From assembly GCA_018609755.1 (NCBI GenBank), contig JAHENZ010000276.1, positions 1-33,701 of the forward strand: 33,701 bases of DNA. Direction: 5' to 3'. The stretch's first letter is position 1. Each line of letters starts with the position of its first letter. Source of the DNA: Salinivenus sp. GTDB taxonomy: Bacteria > Bacteroidota > Rhodothermia > Rhodothermales > Salinibacteraceae. This document shows, one piece after another, positions 24,901-32,754 of the stretch. The translations under genes and the position numbers were made by a program. The notes under the pieces are model-generated. The model was not told where the DNA came from, did not search any database, and saw only the letters and a program-made list of their open reading frames with translations.

Positions 24901-25489
24901 AATTCAGCACGTAGAGGTCCAGGTCGCCATCTTGATCGTAGTCAAAGAAGGCTGCGTGCGTCGAATACCCCGCATCGGCAATGCCGTATGCCGCCGCCTT
25001 TTCCTCAAACGTCGGAATGCTGTCGGCCCCAGTACCTTGGTTCACGTAGAGCCGGTTGGCACGCCCGTCGACAATTTCGCTTGGCCCGCCGAGCGAGACG
25101 TAAATGTCCGTCCAGCCGTCCTGATTGACGTCGACCAGCGTCACGCCGGTCGACCAGACGTTCGGGGCCACCACCTCCGCCTCGTCGGTCACGTCCCGAA
25201 ACTGAAGGTTACCCTCATTGAGGTAGAGCTGGTTCTCCACCGTATTTCCGGCAAAATAGAGATCCGGGCGCCCGTCCCCGTTCAGGTCGCCCGCCGCCAC
25301 CCCGCCCCCGTTGTAGACGTTGGGGAAATCGAGCGGGTTCAACAGGGAATCGTCTTCCGGAATGGTGTTGACGAAGTCTACGCCGGTCTGAGTGGCGTCG
25401 AGCCGGGTAAAGAGCCGCTCCTGCTCCTGCGCACATCCCCCCGCCAACAGAAAAAGCAGAACCAGCAGCGTCTCGCGAAGAACACGCAT
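21944..25489 (-). CDS. FG-GAP/VCBS and ASPIC/UnbV repeat lipoprotein (CRTAC1-like), third of three
   Basis: A 1,181-residue predicted surface lipoprotein. The signal MRVLRETLLVLLFLLAGGC places the lipidated Cys at residue 19. Two propeller-like halves are built from calcium-binding FG-GAP repeats with DxDxDG loops. Examples are DLNGDGRPDLYFAG, DVNQDGWTDIYVS, DYDQDGDLDLYVLN and DLDRDGDLDLVTNN in the first half. The second half has DADGNGLDDIFVG, DADGDGDLDLYVVSGG, DYDRDGDLDLFVGG and DYTGDGVLDLLMVGN. An ASPIC/UnbV domain lies between them (about residues 510-590: YSPYRGFQSTVEGIVHFGLG ending in WPDG). Single-unit CRTAC1 proteins are about half this length. The function in bacteria is not established. 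Such proteins commonly neighbour SusC/SusD genes, so binding of glycan or matrix at the surface is a reasonable guess. It ends 574 bp before susC and starts 56 bp after its paralogue. Confidence 0.9.
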   Translation of the reverse strand: MRVLRETLLVLLFLLAGGCAQEQERLFTRLDATQTGVDFVNTIPEDDSLLNPLDFPNVYNGGGVAAGDLNGDGRPDLYFAGNTVENQLYLNEGNLQFRDVTDEAEVVAPNVWSTGVTLVDVNQDGWTDIYVSLGGPSEIVDGRANRLYVNQGTGADSIPTFEEKAAAYGIADAGYSTHAAFFDYDQDGDLDLYVLNSATGQRQQASAGGEGRESSSRDRLYRNDGGAFTEVTEDAGIAGTGDGMGLAVTDVNDDGRSDLYVANDGESRDRLYVNQENGTFVDRSRAYLRHQTHGAAGVDVVDVNNDTWPDILALDALPTERQRRRLISLEGTRDDSMWQYPRNTLQLHNGMGPNGMAPFSEVGQQAGIAASGWSWAPLLADYDNDGDRDLFVTNGFGPLITHLDFVRRREQRSAGPQSSLDEAMSELPTVHIPNRFYENVRSAKEGGEEYRFEDRTGEWVPPAPGISNGTAFADLDRDGDLDLVTNNVNRKATILENQTDEQEGGHAVRMELRGPEGNLAGLGAEVTLYNDRATQSVDYSPYRGFQSTVEGIVHFGLGADSTADSLRVTWPDGTVQVRTEVETDQVLTLVYDSTAGSQGGSRANRAGAMSDSILFQAVSAAERGLDYRHRDMNVQDFQMNPMLPHRYSQNGPGIAVGDADGNGLDDIFVGADPMQERVLYRQVAPGRFEEQPLPMRQSHEDMGALFFDADGDGDLDLYVVSGGNTGPPGNFRDSYQDRLFLNNGDGSFQRAEGALPDITASGSVVRAADYDRDGDLDLFVGGRVQGQNYPLPSRSYLLRNDSDENEVQFTDVTKEVAPELAEPGLVTDALWTDFNGDRRVDLLVVGEWMPITFFRNENGQFRNVTQQMGLSETTGWWNSLAAGDFDRDGDTDYVAGNVGRNTRYDASANEPIQVHATDFDGNGTVEAVLSQSVGGARYPLHSREEMLGKINGMMRRVPTQQAYARATIDDLFSEDELTDAYTAKAVHFDTSVLENQGDGTFTMRTLPARVQTAPVFGIQVGDYTGDGVLDLLMVGNWYAPDAETGRADAFTGMLLRGEGTGHFAPVPYPESGFLVPGDAKAVAEVATTDTTSLLVATQNDDSLKTFKPTQRRGGFVPLRPLDRRAVLTYEDGSTRTEELYFGSTYLSQSSRRLWVPETVTEVVVHGADGGRKRMKRDRRNH

Positions 25490-25545
25490 TCGTCGGGTGG
25501 GGATCGTTCATCAGTCGACAGCGCTCCGCAATGGACCTCTCCTCC

Positions 25546-28500
25546 TCAGCGCTTTCCAAGAGCAACTTGACGCGTGCCCTCAGCGCCGTGGATCACAATT
25601 TTCTGTACGGTTGAAGGGACCCACAGCCGTCGCGAGGACTGCGAGAGATAGGTGGATCCGTAGTGGAATTCCTCTTTTCGAGTAGAGCCGTCTTCGTATG
25701 TGAGCAGGGCGTAGCGATCGAGGGGCCGAACCGAGACGTAGTGTCCGTCTCGCCCGGTTGGGGCAAATGCCTTCAGCGAATCGTTATTCTGCACGACCGC
25801 GATCATAGCAGAGTCGGTCCCCGTCGCGATTGTAGACAGTCCCTTCGCATCCTTCGCTGCCAGAAATCCGCTCTTCGGATACGGGACCGGCTCGAAGTGC
25901 CCATCTCCCGTTCCTCGTAGAAACTGTCCCACGGACGCGTCTGCGCGGCCCGTTTCGGGATGGGGGGCGTACCAGTTACCGACCGTCAGTAGATCGAGAT
26001 GCCCGTCGCCGTCGTAATCGCCGGTTTGCATCCCAAAAACAGGCGCCATTTGCACCGGCCTCGGCAGCGCCCGAAGCGCAAACGTGCTATCTCCTTGCAG
26101 GTCAAGAACCGAGCTCTCGAATCGAACGGCCGTAGCGGAATAGACCCCGTCACGCTCTGACGCCGGAAAGACGTCGTCGAAGGTGGCGTCCGCGTACGCC
26201 CGATGCGACGAAACGCGCTGTCCGATCCGCCGCAGTTGACCGGTTAGGACTTCATAGCTGTGGGCCGGCACCTCTGTCCCTTGCTCGTACTGGGAGAGCA
26301 CCGGGTCAATCTGGCCGTCCTGGTTAAAATCTTTGGCATGAACCCGAACCGGCTCCTCGGGCGACGCCTCGTAGCGGGTGTTGAGCCCGAGATTGCCCGC
26401 CACGTACTCCGTCTCGCCGTCGCGATCGAAGTCGCCCGTCGTGAGGCTGTTCCACCACCCCTCCGTCTCGTGGAGCCCCACCTCACGGGTCGCGTCGGTA
26501 AACCGAGTGCCGGTATTTTCAAAGAGCGTGATCGGCATCCACTCGCCCACGACGAGAAGATCCGACCGTCCGTCGCCGTTGTAATCCGTCCAGAGCGCGT
26601 CGGTTACGAGTCCAACCTCGGCCAGATCGGGAGCACGCTCCTCGGTCACGTCCGTAAACTGAATCCCGCTTGCGTCCGTGTCGTTGCGCAAGAGATAGCT
26701 GCGCGGCGGCAGCGGATACTCGCCCGGCCGCACCCGTCCGCCGACGAAGAGGTCGAGATCGCCGTCCCGATCATAATCCGCCGCCGTCACCACCGATCCG
26801 CTGGTGGCCACGTCGGGCAGAGCGCCCTCCGCACGTCGGAACCGGCCCGGCCCGTCATTCACGTACAGCCGATCCTGATACGCCTCCGCCGCGGTACCAA
26901 GCGGCCCCACGTTGCTACCCGACACCACGTACAGATCCAGATCCTCGTCGCCATCAGCGTCAAAGAGGAGTGCCCCCATGTCTTCGTACCCGTACGTCCC
27001 CGAGTAGCGATGCTTCATATTGAGGGCTCGTTTCTGAAACTCTCCCGGGGACGTTTGCCGGTAAAGCACCCGTTCGTGCCCCCGGTCCGCCCCCACGAAC
27101 ACGTCGTCGAGGCCGTTGCCGTCCACGTCGCCCACGGCGATGCCGGGCCCATTCTTCGTGTACTGATGCGGAAGAAGGGCATTCTGCTCGCGTCCGCCCG
27201 TCTCGGTGTGTCGATGTGCAAGGCCTCGTTGGGCAGCCACAGCCCGAAAGAGCGTGGAATCGGGACGGGCCTTGTACGGAGAGTTCGGAACAGTCGCCGT
27301 CGAATCGTACCGCACGTCGATCACCTGCCCTGCCGCTACGTCGGGGCGACGCTGCGTGGTGCCGTCCGGCCACGTCACCGTCAGCGAATCCGCCGTGGAA
27401 TCGGCCCCCAGCCCGAAGTGGACGATGCCTTCGACTGTGGACTGGTATCCCCGGTACGGAGAATGATCGTGCGACTGGGTCGTACCGTCATTGTGGAGTT
27501 GCACCTCGACTCCGAGTCCCGACCGATTGCCTTCCGGCCCGTGCAGATCGACGCGCAGGGCGTTCGCATCGGATCGCTCGTCGGCCCGGTTTTCGAGGAG
27601 AGTCGCTTCATCGTTGACGTTGTTCGTGACGAGATCCAGATCGCCATCCCGGTCGAGGTCGGCAAAGACGGCCCCGTTCGAAATGCCGGGCTGCGCCTCG
27701 GCCCAGGTGCCCGTTCGCTTGGTGAAGTGCAACGGCCGCCTCGCTCCCCGGTGATCGTTCTCAAAAAACCGATTGGGCAGGTGCACCACCGGCAGTTCGT
27801 CCATCAGGTCGTAGAGTGCGTCGGGCGTTTCGCCGCTCGCTCCGAAGGCCCGCAGCTTTTGCCGCTGCTGAGCAAAGTCAAGATGGGTGATGAGCTCCCC
27901 AAAGCCGTTGGACACGAAGAGATCACGATCCCCGTCGTTGTCGAAGTCGGCCAGAAGGGGCGCCCAGCTCCACCCCGTGGCTTCGATCCCGGCCAATTGC
28001 CCCACCTCGCTGAACGGGGCCGCCCCTTTTAGCCCCACACCGTTGTTGAGCTGTAGCGTGTTGCGCACGTACTGCCACATTTGATCGGTGCTGTTGCCCC
28101 GCGTGGACACGAGTCGACGACGGCGACGATCCTGGGGCAACATGTCGAGCACGAAGAGGTCCTCTCGTCGATCATTGTTCACGTCGGCAATGTCGACCCC
28201 CATCGCACTGTACGACTGATGTCGGAGGTCTCGCCGACTCCGATCGGTGAACGTGCCGTCTCCGTCGTTTACATAGAGATGATCCCGCGTGTGTAGATCA
28301 TTCGCCGCATAGACGTCCGGCCACCCGTCGTTATTCACGTCGCTCACCGCCAGGCCGAGCCCATAGCCGTTCTGCGTAATGCCGGCAGAGTCCGATGCCT
28401 CCGTGAAGGTGCCGTCTCCCTCATTGCGATAAAAGCGATCCCGGTTGGAACCGGTCGATCCCTTCCCCGGACGACCGCGCGTCCGTACCGTGGCCGTGTT

Positions 28501-29124
28501 CAGGACGTAGAGGTCCAGGTCCCGATCCCGATCCGCGTCGAAAAAGGCCGCGTGCGTCGAGTACCCCGCATCGGCAATGCCGTATGCCCCCGCCTTCTCC
28601 TCGAACGTCGGAATGCTGTCGGCCCCAGTGCCTTGGTCTACGTAGAGCCGGTTGCCACGCCCGTCGACAATTTCCTTCGGTCCGCCGAGCGAGACGTAAA
28701 TATCCGTCCAGCCGTCCTGATTGACGTCCACCAGGGTCACGCCGGTCGACCATACGCCGGGCGCAGTCACCCCCGCCGCCTTCGTCACGTCCCGAAATTG
28801 AAAATCACCTTCGTTGAGATAAAGGCGATTGTCGACGGCATTTCCGGCAAAATAGAGATCCGTGCGCCCATCCCCGTTCAGGTCCCCCGCCGCCACTCCG
28901 CCCCCGTTGTAGACGTAGAAGAAATCGAGCGGATTCATCAGCGAGTCGTCCTGGGGAATGGTGTTGGCAAAGTCTACCCCCGTTTGGCCTACAGCACGTC
29001 GTATGAAGAGCCGATCCTCGCTCTGCGTACACCCGACGGCCAGAACGAGAAGTCCCACCCCCAGCGCCCACATTCCCACCCTCGCGTAAAAACAACGGTC
29101 ATTTTGAAAGACGATATTGCTCAT
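25546..29124 (-). CDS. FG-GAP/VCBS and ASPIC/UnbV repeat lipoprotein (CRTAC1-like), second of three
   Basis: A 1,192-residue paralogue of the gene downstream, with the same order: lipoprotein signal, FG-GAP half, ASPIC/UnbV domain (about residues 530-610, YSPYRGYQSTVEGIVHFGLG), second FG-GAP half. The hydrophobic signal is MWALGVGLLVLAVGC, with Cys32 if the start is ATG 29124. An in-frame ATG at 29073 would give a shorter signal beginning right at the hydrophobic core but without basic residues, so I keep 29124. Calcium loops include DLNGDGRTDLYFAG, DVNQDGWTDIYVS, DFDNDGDRDLFVSNG, DVDGNGLDDVFVG and DYDGDGHLDLLTVGN. Its first 170 residues are strikingly close to those of the downstream paralogue. 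It starts 34 bp after the first gene of the array ends, which implies one transcript. Confidence 0.9.
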   Translation of the reverse strand: MSNIVFQNDRCFYARVGMWALGVGLLVLAVGCTQSEDRLFIRRAVGQTGVDFANTIPQDDSLMNPLDFFYVYNGGGVAAGDLNGDGRTDLYFAGNAVDNRLYLNEGDFQFRDVTKAAGVTAPGVWSTGVTLVDVNQDGWTDIYVSLGGPKEIVDGRGNRLYVDQGTGADSIPTFEEKAGAYGIADAGYSTHAAFFDADRDRDLDLYVLNTATVRTRGRPGKGSTGSNRDRFYRNEGDGTFTEASDSAGITQNGYGLGLAVSDVNNDGWPDVYAANDLHTRDHLYVNDGDGTFTDRSRRDLRHQSYSAMGVDIADVNNDRREDLFVLDMLPQDRRRRRLVSTRGNSTDQMWQYVRNTLQLNNGVGLKGAAPFSEVGQLAGIEATGWSWAPLLADFDNDGDRDLFVSNGFGELITHLDFAQQRQKLRAFGASGETPDALYDLMDELPVVHLPNRFFENDHRGARRPLHFTKRTGTWAEAQPGISNGAVFADLDRDGDLDLVTNNVNDEATLLENRADERSDANALRVDLHGPEGNRSGLGVEVQLHNDGTTQSHDHSPYRGYQSTVEGIVHFGLGADSTADSLTVTWPDGTTQRRPDVAAGQVIDVRYDSTATVPNSPYKARPDSTLFRAVAAQRGLAHRHTETGGREQNALLPHQYTKNGPGIAVGDVDGNGLDDVFVGADRGHERVLYRQTSPGEFQKRALNMKHRYSGTYGYEDMGALLFDADGDEDLDLYVVSGSNVGPLGTAAEAYQDRLYVNDGPGRFRRAEGALPDVATSGSVVTAADYDRDGDLDLFVGGRVRPGEYPLPPRSYLLRNDTDASGIQFTDVTEERAPDLAEVGLVTDALWTDYNGDGRSDLLVVGEWMPITLFENTGTRFTDATREVGLHETEGWWNSLTTGDFDRDGETEYVAGNLGLNTRYEASPEEPVRVHAKDFNQDGQIDPVLSQYEQGTEVPAHSYEVLTGQLRRIGQRVSSHRAYADATFDDVFPASERDGVYSATAVRFESSVLDLQGDSTFALRALPRPVQMAPVFGMQTGDYDGDGHLDLLTVGNWYAPHPETGRADASVGQFLRGTGDGHFEPVPYPKSGFLAAKDAKGLSTIATGTDSAMIAVVQNNDSLKAFAPTGRDGHYVSVRPLDRYALLTYEDGSTRKEEFHYGSTYLSQSSRRLWVPSTVQKIVIHGAEGTRQVALGKR

Positions 29125-29158
29125 AGACCGGAAACGATGTGACGTGGACGGTGAGGAT

Positions 29159-32100
29159 TCACTCAGCCTGCTGGGCCTTCACTGGAGCCTCCGGCAGACC
29201 TCTTTCGGGGATCGCCCGGTAGACCGCGAGGGAATCCCGGTTCCGGCCAAAAAGGAGCCGATCCCCAAGCTGGAGCACACTGCGAACGTCTCCTTTCAGT
29301 GCGAAGCCGGACCGTCGCTGGGGAACGTACGAGAACTCCCCGCTGCCGTCGCCCCGAAGCAGCACACCGTAATTGGCGTCGTACTTCGGAAAGCGAATCC
29401 GGGTCTCGTTCATATTCCCCGTCAGAAGTAGGTCGATGTCACCGTCCGCGTTATAGTCCATCGGGTGGGCATCATACACCGGCGCGTACTGGGCTTCCAC
29501 CGGCAGATCCTTCCGCTGCAGCGTGCCATCTTCTCCAAAGAGAAAGAGAGCCGTTTCGAGATGATGGGCCTCCAATCGTCCGGCACTCTCTCGCTCCTGT
29601 GCTGTGAGAAGATCGTTGAGCGTAGCATTGGCGTACGCCTCGTAGTTGGAAAATCGTGCGCCGAGAGAAGGAACGGTTTCTTTGAGCCGATCGAGCAAAA
29701 CGTGCGGATACCGCTGCCCGTCGATGTAGTAGCTGAGGATGGGGTCGATCTGCCCGTTGTTGTCGAAGTCGTCGTAGAAGAGCTCCGCCGGCTCTTCTTC
29801 GGTGGCGCTGATTTGCGTGTTGCGCCCGAGGTTCCCGGCCAGGAGCCCCACACGCCCGTCTCCCATCTCGAATACGTTCACGCTGTACCAAAAACCGGTG
29901 GGCGGCCCGTCAAAGTAGGCGTCCGTGGTTTCAGTAAGGGTCCCATCGCCCACTTCAAAAATCCGAATGGGCATCCACTCCCCCGCCACGACGAGGTCCG
30001 CCGCCCCGTTGCCGTCCACGTCCTGCCACACCGCATCGGTCACCATGCCGGGAGTCTGAAGTGCGGGGGCCACCTCGCCGGTCCGGTCCGAGAAGGCCCC
30101 CTCCCCTTGGTTCATCAATACGTAGCTGCGGGGGGATTCCGGGTAGCGTCCCGGAATGACACGTCCTCCCACAAAAAGGTCGGGATGACCGTCGCCGTTT
30201 ACGTCGCTCGAGGTGACCGCCCCGGTGCTGGTGCGCATGCGGGGCAACGCATCCGGTGCCGCCGCAAACGAGCCGTTACCGTCGTTGAGGTAGAGCCGAT
30301 CCTGCAACGCAGGGTCGTTCTCAGAAAAGCCGCCGTAGCCGCCGCTGGCCACGTAGAGGTCCATCGCGCCGTCGCCGTTGGCGTCGAAGAAGAGGACCTC
30401 CACGTCGTTCGCGGCCCGATCCTCCTCAAAAGCAGGCTGGGAGCTCCGTGCGAACTGCCCGTTCGGCTGCTGGAGGTAGAGGCGGGCGGCCTGCCCGTTG
30501 CCGCCTCCCACAAACACGTCCTGCCGACCATCTCCGTTCACGTCGGCCTTCGCCATCGCCGGCCCCTCAAAAGACTTTGCGTTCACCAGTAGCGGCTGGC
30601 GGCGGAAGTCGTCAATGTCCCCCTCCATCCGATGCTGAAAATCAAACGGAGCGGCCTCGGCACGAAAGAGCACGGAATCGGCACCCGAAGAGGGCTGTGC
30701 ACTCGACGCGTTGTCCTGCCGCAGCGCGATCGTCTGATCGGCCGCCACGGTCGTCAGCGTCTGCGTATTCCCATCGGGCCACCACACGCGGAGAGAGTCA
30801 ACCGATGTGCGGTCCCCGAGGCCGAAGTGCAAGGTCGGGCTCACGCTGGAGAGGTAGCCTCGGGCCGGATACTGCTCCCGGTACTGGCGAAGGGTATCGG
30901 AAAAGAGGGTCACCTTCGCGCCAAAGCCGTAGGTATTCTGTCCCAATCCCTCCAGCTGCACCTTGAGATAGTGGTGCTCGGTCTGCTGGGCGGCCCGATT
31001 TTCGTACACCGCCGCCGGATCAGTGATGTTGTTCGTCACCAGATCCAGATCGCCGTCCCCGTCCAGGTCCGCGTACGCCGCGCCGTTGCTGTTGAGTGCA
31101 TCCCCCAGCCCCCACTCCGACGACACCTTTTCAAACCGCTGCCCGCCCTCATTCCGAAACGCATAATTTTCGAGCGTGGTGGCCGGCATGTTCTTCATGA
31201 GAACCGCCACGTCCTTCGGCTTCAGATCGTAGTTGCGCTTCTGAATGTACTGCCGACGAAAGCGGATGAAGTCCCGATTCGTGATGTCGTGGAAAATGCC
31301 GTTCGTGACGAAGAGGTCTTGCCACCCGTCGTTGTCGTAATCGGCGATGAGCGGCGCCCAGCTCCAATCCGTGTTGGAAATGTCCGCCAGCTGTCCAATC
31401 TCGCTGAACCTCGGTGCGGAGTCCGCCCCTAACGTCCCGTGATTCAACTGCAGGGTATTGGCGGTGTACTGGTGATGGAAGCCCGACGCGACGTTGGTGT
31501 CGAACGCGCTGCGGTCGTTGGGGACGTGAAGCAGTTTCTGCCGCCGATTGTCCTCGGCGATCATGTCGAGGACGACGACGTCCGAGCGCGTGTCGTTGTT
31601 AATGTCCGCGACGTCCACCCCCATCGAGGCACGGGAGATGTGCCCCATGCTCTGACGGATCGTGTTCGTGAACGTGCCGTCTCCGTCGTTCACGTAGAGA
31701 TAGTCGGGCGGCGAGTAGTCGTTGCCCACGTAGATGTCCGGCCAGCCATCTTTGTTGAAGTCCGATACGGCTGCTCCGAGACCGTAGGTCAGCGGGGAAT
31801 TTTGGATGCCGACCTTTTCCGTCACGTCGACAAAGCGCCCCTCCCGGTTCTCGTAAAAGTGATTGCCGTTGACCGAGTCCTCTTCCGCCAGTCGCTGTTT
31901 GATGCTCTGACTGGTCCCCCGCGCGATGGTCTTCACGTTGTGGGTCTGGAGATAGAGGTCGAGGTCGCCGTCGCGGTCGTAGTCGAAAAAATAGGCCTGA
32001 TTGCTGGAGTGCGGATTCGCCAGCCCATACTCCGCCGCCCGCTCCTCAAACTGCGGAACGCCGTTCGCGTCCGTCCTCTGGTTGATGTAGAGCTCGTCCA

Positions 32101-32560
32101 CCCGGCGGTCGAGCGGCAATTCCCCCGAATAGCACACGTAGATGTCCAAAAGGCCATCGCCGTTCACGTCGGCCATTGTGACACCCGTATTCCAGGTATT
32201 CTTCCGTCCCTGCACCCCGGCGGCCTGACTTACCGCCCGAAATTGCATCCCGCCCTGATTCAGGTAGAGCGCATTGTAGCCCATGTTGGCCGTAAAATAG
32301 AGGTCGTCCCTACCATCCCCGTTCACGTCCCCCACCGCCACGCCGGCCCCGTTCGAGAAGTACTCATAAAGCAATTCGGTGCGGTGCGGCGTCGGGTTTT
32401 CGGAGAGGGTATTGGCAAAAGTGACCCCAGTAGAATCAGGATCCAGCCGAGTAAACAGGGGCGGCTGTTCCTGCTCAGGGCCATCCGGGCTCGTGGAGCA
32501 TCCCCCCAGTAGGACGAACGCAAGACCAAACAGGACACCAAAAAAGAACCGAAGAGTCAT
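29159..32560 (-). CDS. FG-GAP/VCBS and ASPIC/UnbV repeat lipoprotein (CRTAC1-like), first of three
   Basis: A 1,133-residue predicted surface lipoprotein and the most divergent of the three tandem paralogues. The signal MTLRFFFGVLFGLAFVLLGGC has the lipidated Cys at residue 21, followed by STSPDGPEQEQ. FG-GAP loops include DVNGDGRDDLYFTAN, DVNGDGLLDIYVCYSG, DYDRDGDLDLYLQ, DYDNDGWQDLFVTNG and DLDGDGDLDLVTNN. The ASPIC/UnbV domain is near residues 545-610 (YPARGYLSSVSPTLHFGLG ... WWPDGN). A second FG-GAP half follows, with DVNGDGRQDVFVGGG, DVNGDGHPDLFVGG and DYNADGDIDLLLTGN. It is the promoter-proximal gene of the minus-strand run and is divergent from the GH97 gene across 194 bp. No enzymatic motif is seen. 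Confidence 0.9.
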   Translation of the reverse strand: MTLRFFFGVLFGLAFVLLGGCSTSPDGPEQEQPPLFTRLDPDSTGVTFANTLSENPTPHRTELLYEYFSNGAGVAVGDVNGDGRDDLYFTANMGYNALYLNQGGMQFRAVSQAAGVQGRKNTWNTGVTMADVNGDGLLDIYVCYSGELPLDRRVDELYINQRTDANGVPQFEERAAEYGLANPHSSNQAYFFDYDRDGDLDLYLQTHNVKTIARGTSQSIKQRLAEEDSVNGNHFYENREGRFVDVTEKVGIQNSPLTYGLGAAVSDFNKDGWPDIYVGNDYSPPDYLYVNDGDGTFTNTIRQSMGHISRASMGVDVADINNDTRSDVVVLDMIAEDNRRQKLLHVPNDRSAFDTNVASGFHHQYTANTLQLNHGTLGADSAPRFSEIGQLADISNTDWSWAPLIADYDNDGWQDLFVTNGIFHDITNRDFIRFRRQYIQKRNYDLKPKDVAVLMKNMPATTLENYAFRNEGGQRFEKVSSEWGLGDALNSNGAAYADLDGDGDLDLVTNNITDPAAVYENRAAQQTEHHYLKVQLEGLGQNTYGFGAKVTLFSDTLRQYREQYPARGYLSSVSPTLHFGLGDRTSVDSLRVWWPDGNTQTLTTVAADQTIALRQDNASSAQPSSGADSVLFRAEAAPFDFQHRMEGDIDDFRRQPLLVNAKSFEGPAMAKADVNGDGRQDVFVGGGNGQAARLYLQQPNGQFARSSQPAFEEDRAANDVEVLFFDANGDGAMDLYVASGGYGGFSENDPALQDRLYLNDGNGSFAAAPDALPRMRTSTGAVTSSDVNGDGHPDLFVGGRVIPGRYPESPRSYVLMNQGEGAFSDRTGEVAPALQTPGMVTDAVWQDVDGNGAADLVVAGEWMPIRIFEVGDGTLTETTDAYFDGPPTGFWYSVNVFEMGDGRVGLLAGNLGRNTQISATEEEPAELFYDDFDNNGQIDPILSYYIDGQRYPHVLLDRLKETVPSLGARFSNYEAYANATLNDLLTAQERESAGRLEAHHLETALFLFGEDGTLQRKDLPVEAQYAPVYDAHPMDYNADGDIDLLLTGNMNETRIRFPKYDANYGVLLRGDGSGEFSYVPQRRSGFALKGDVRSVLQLGDRLLFGRNRDSLAVYRAIPERGLPEAPVKAQQAE

Positions 32561-32716
32561 GAGGGGTGGAACAGTTGCAGTAAACGGGTCCTTCCCGAGC
32601 CAACCCGTCCGGACATACGCTCGCTCTGATCCTCGAGTTCGAGCAGAGCGTGAACCTTCACGGAGGGTCGTCGCATGGAGGTATTTGCGGGACGGCCATC
32701 GGTTTCATTATACTCT

Positions 32717-32724
32717 AACCGGTT
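32717..32724. promoter_or_regulatory. AACCGGTT palindrome between the CRTAC1-like array and GH97
   Basis: AACCGGTT, within CTCTAACCGGTTCAATC, lies 30 bp upstream of the GH97 start and 156 bp upstream of the divergent lipoprotein gene. The core is identical to that at 21705-21712 ahead of susC. A LacI-type regulator acting on both promoters would link them, but the site is short. Confidence 0.4.
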
Positions 32725-32754
32725 CAATCTCTTGCCTTTTACGACTGCCGCCCC

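Noticed and set aside
26260-28032. 590-codon plus-strand open frame
   Set aside because: A long antisense frame arising from GC-rich, repetitive FG-GAP coding sequence on the minus strand. Its translation is Arg/Val/Pro-rich with no domain.
21944-32560. FG-GAP DxDxDG repeats considered as a tandem DNA repeat or CRISPR-like array
   Set aside because: The repetition is at protein level, with degenerate DNA and variable spacing. It reflects calcium-loop repeats, not a direct-repeat array.
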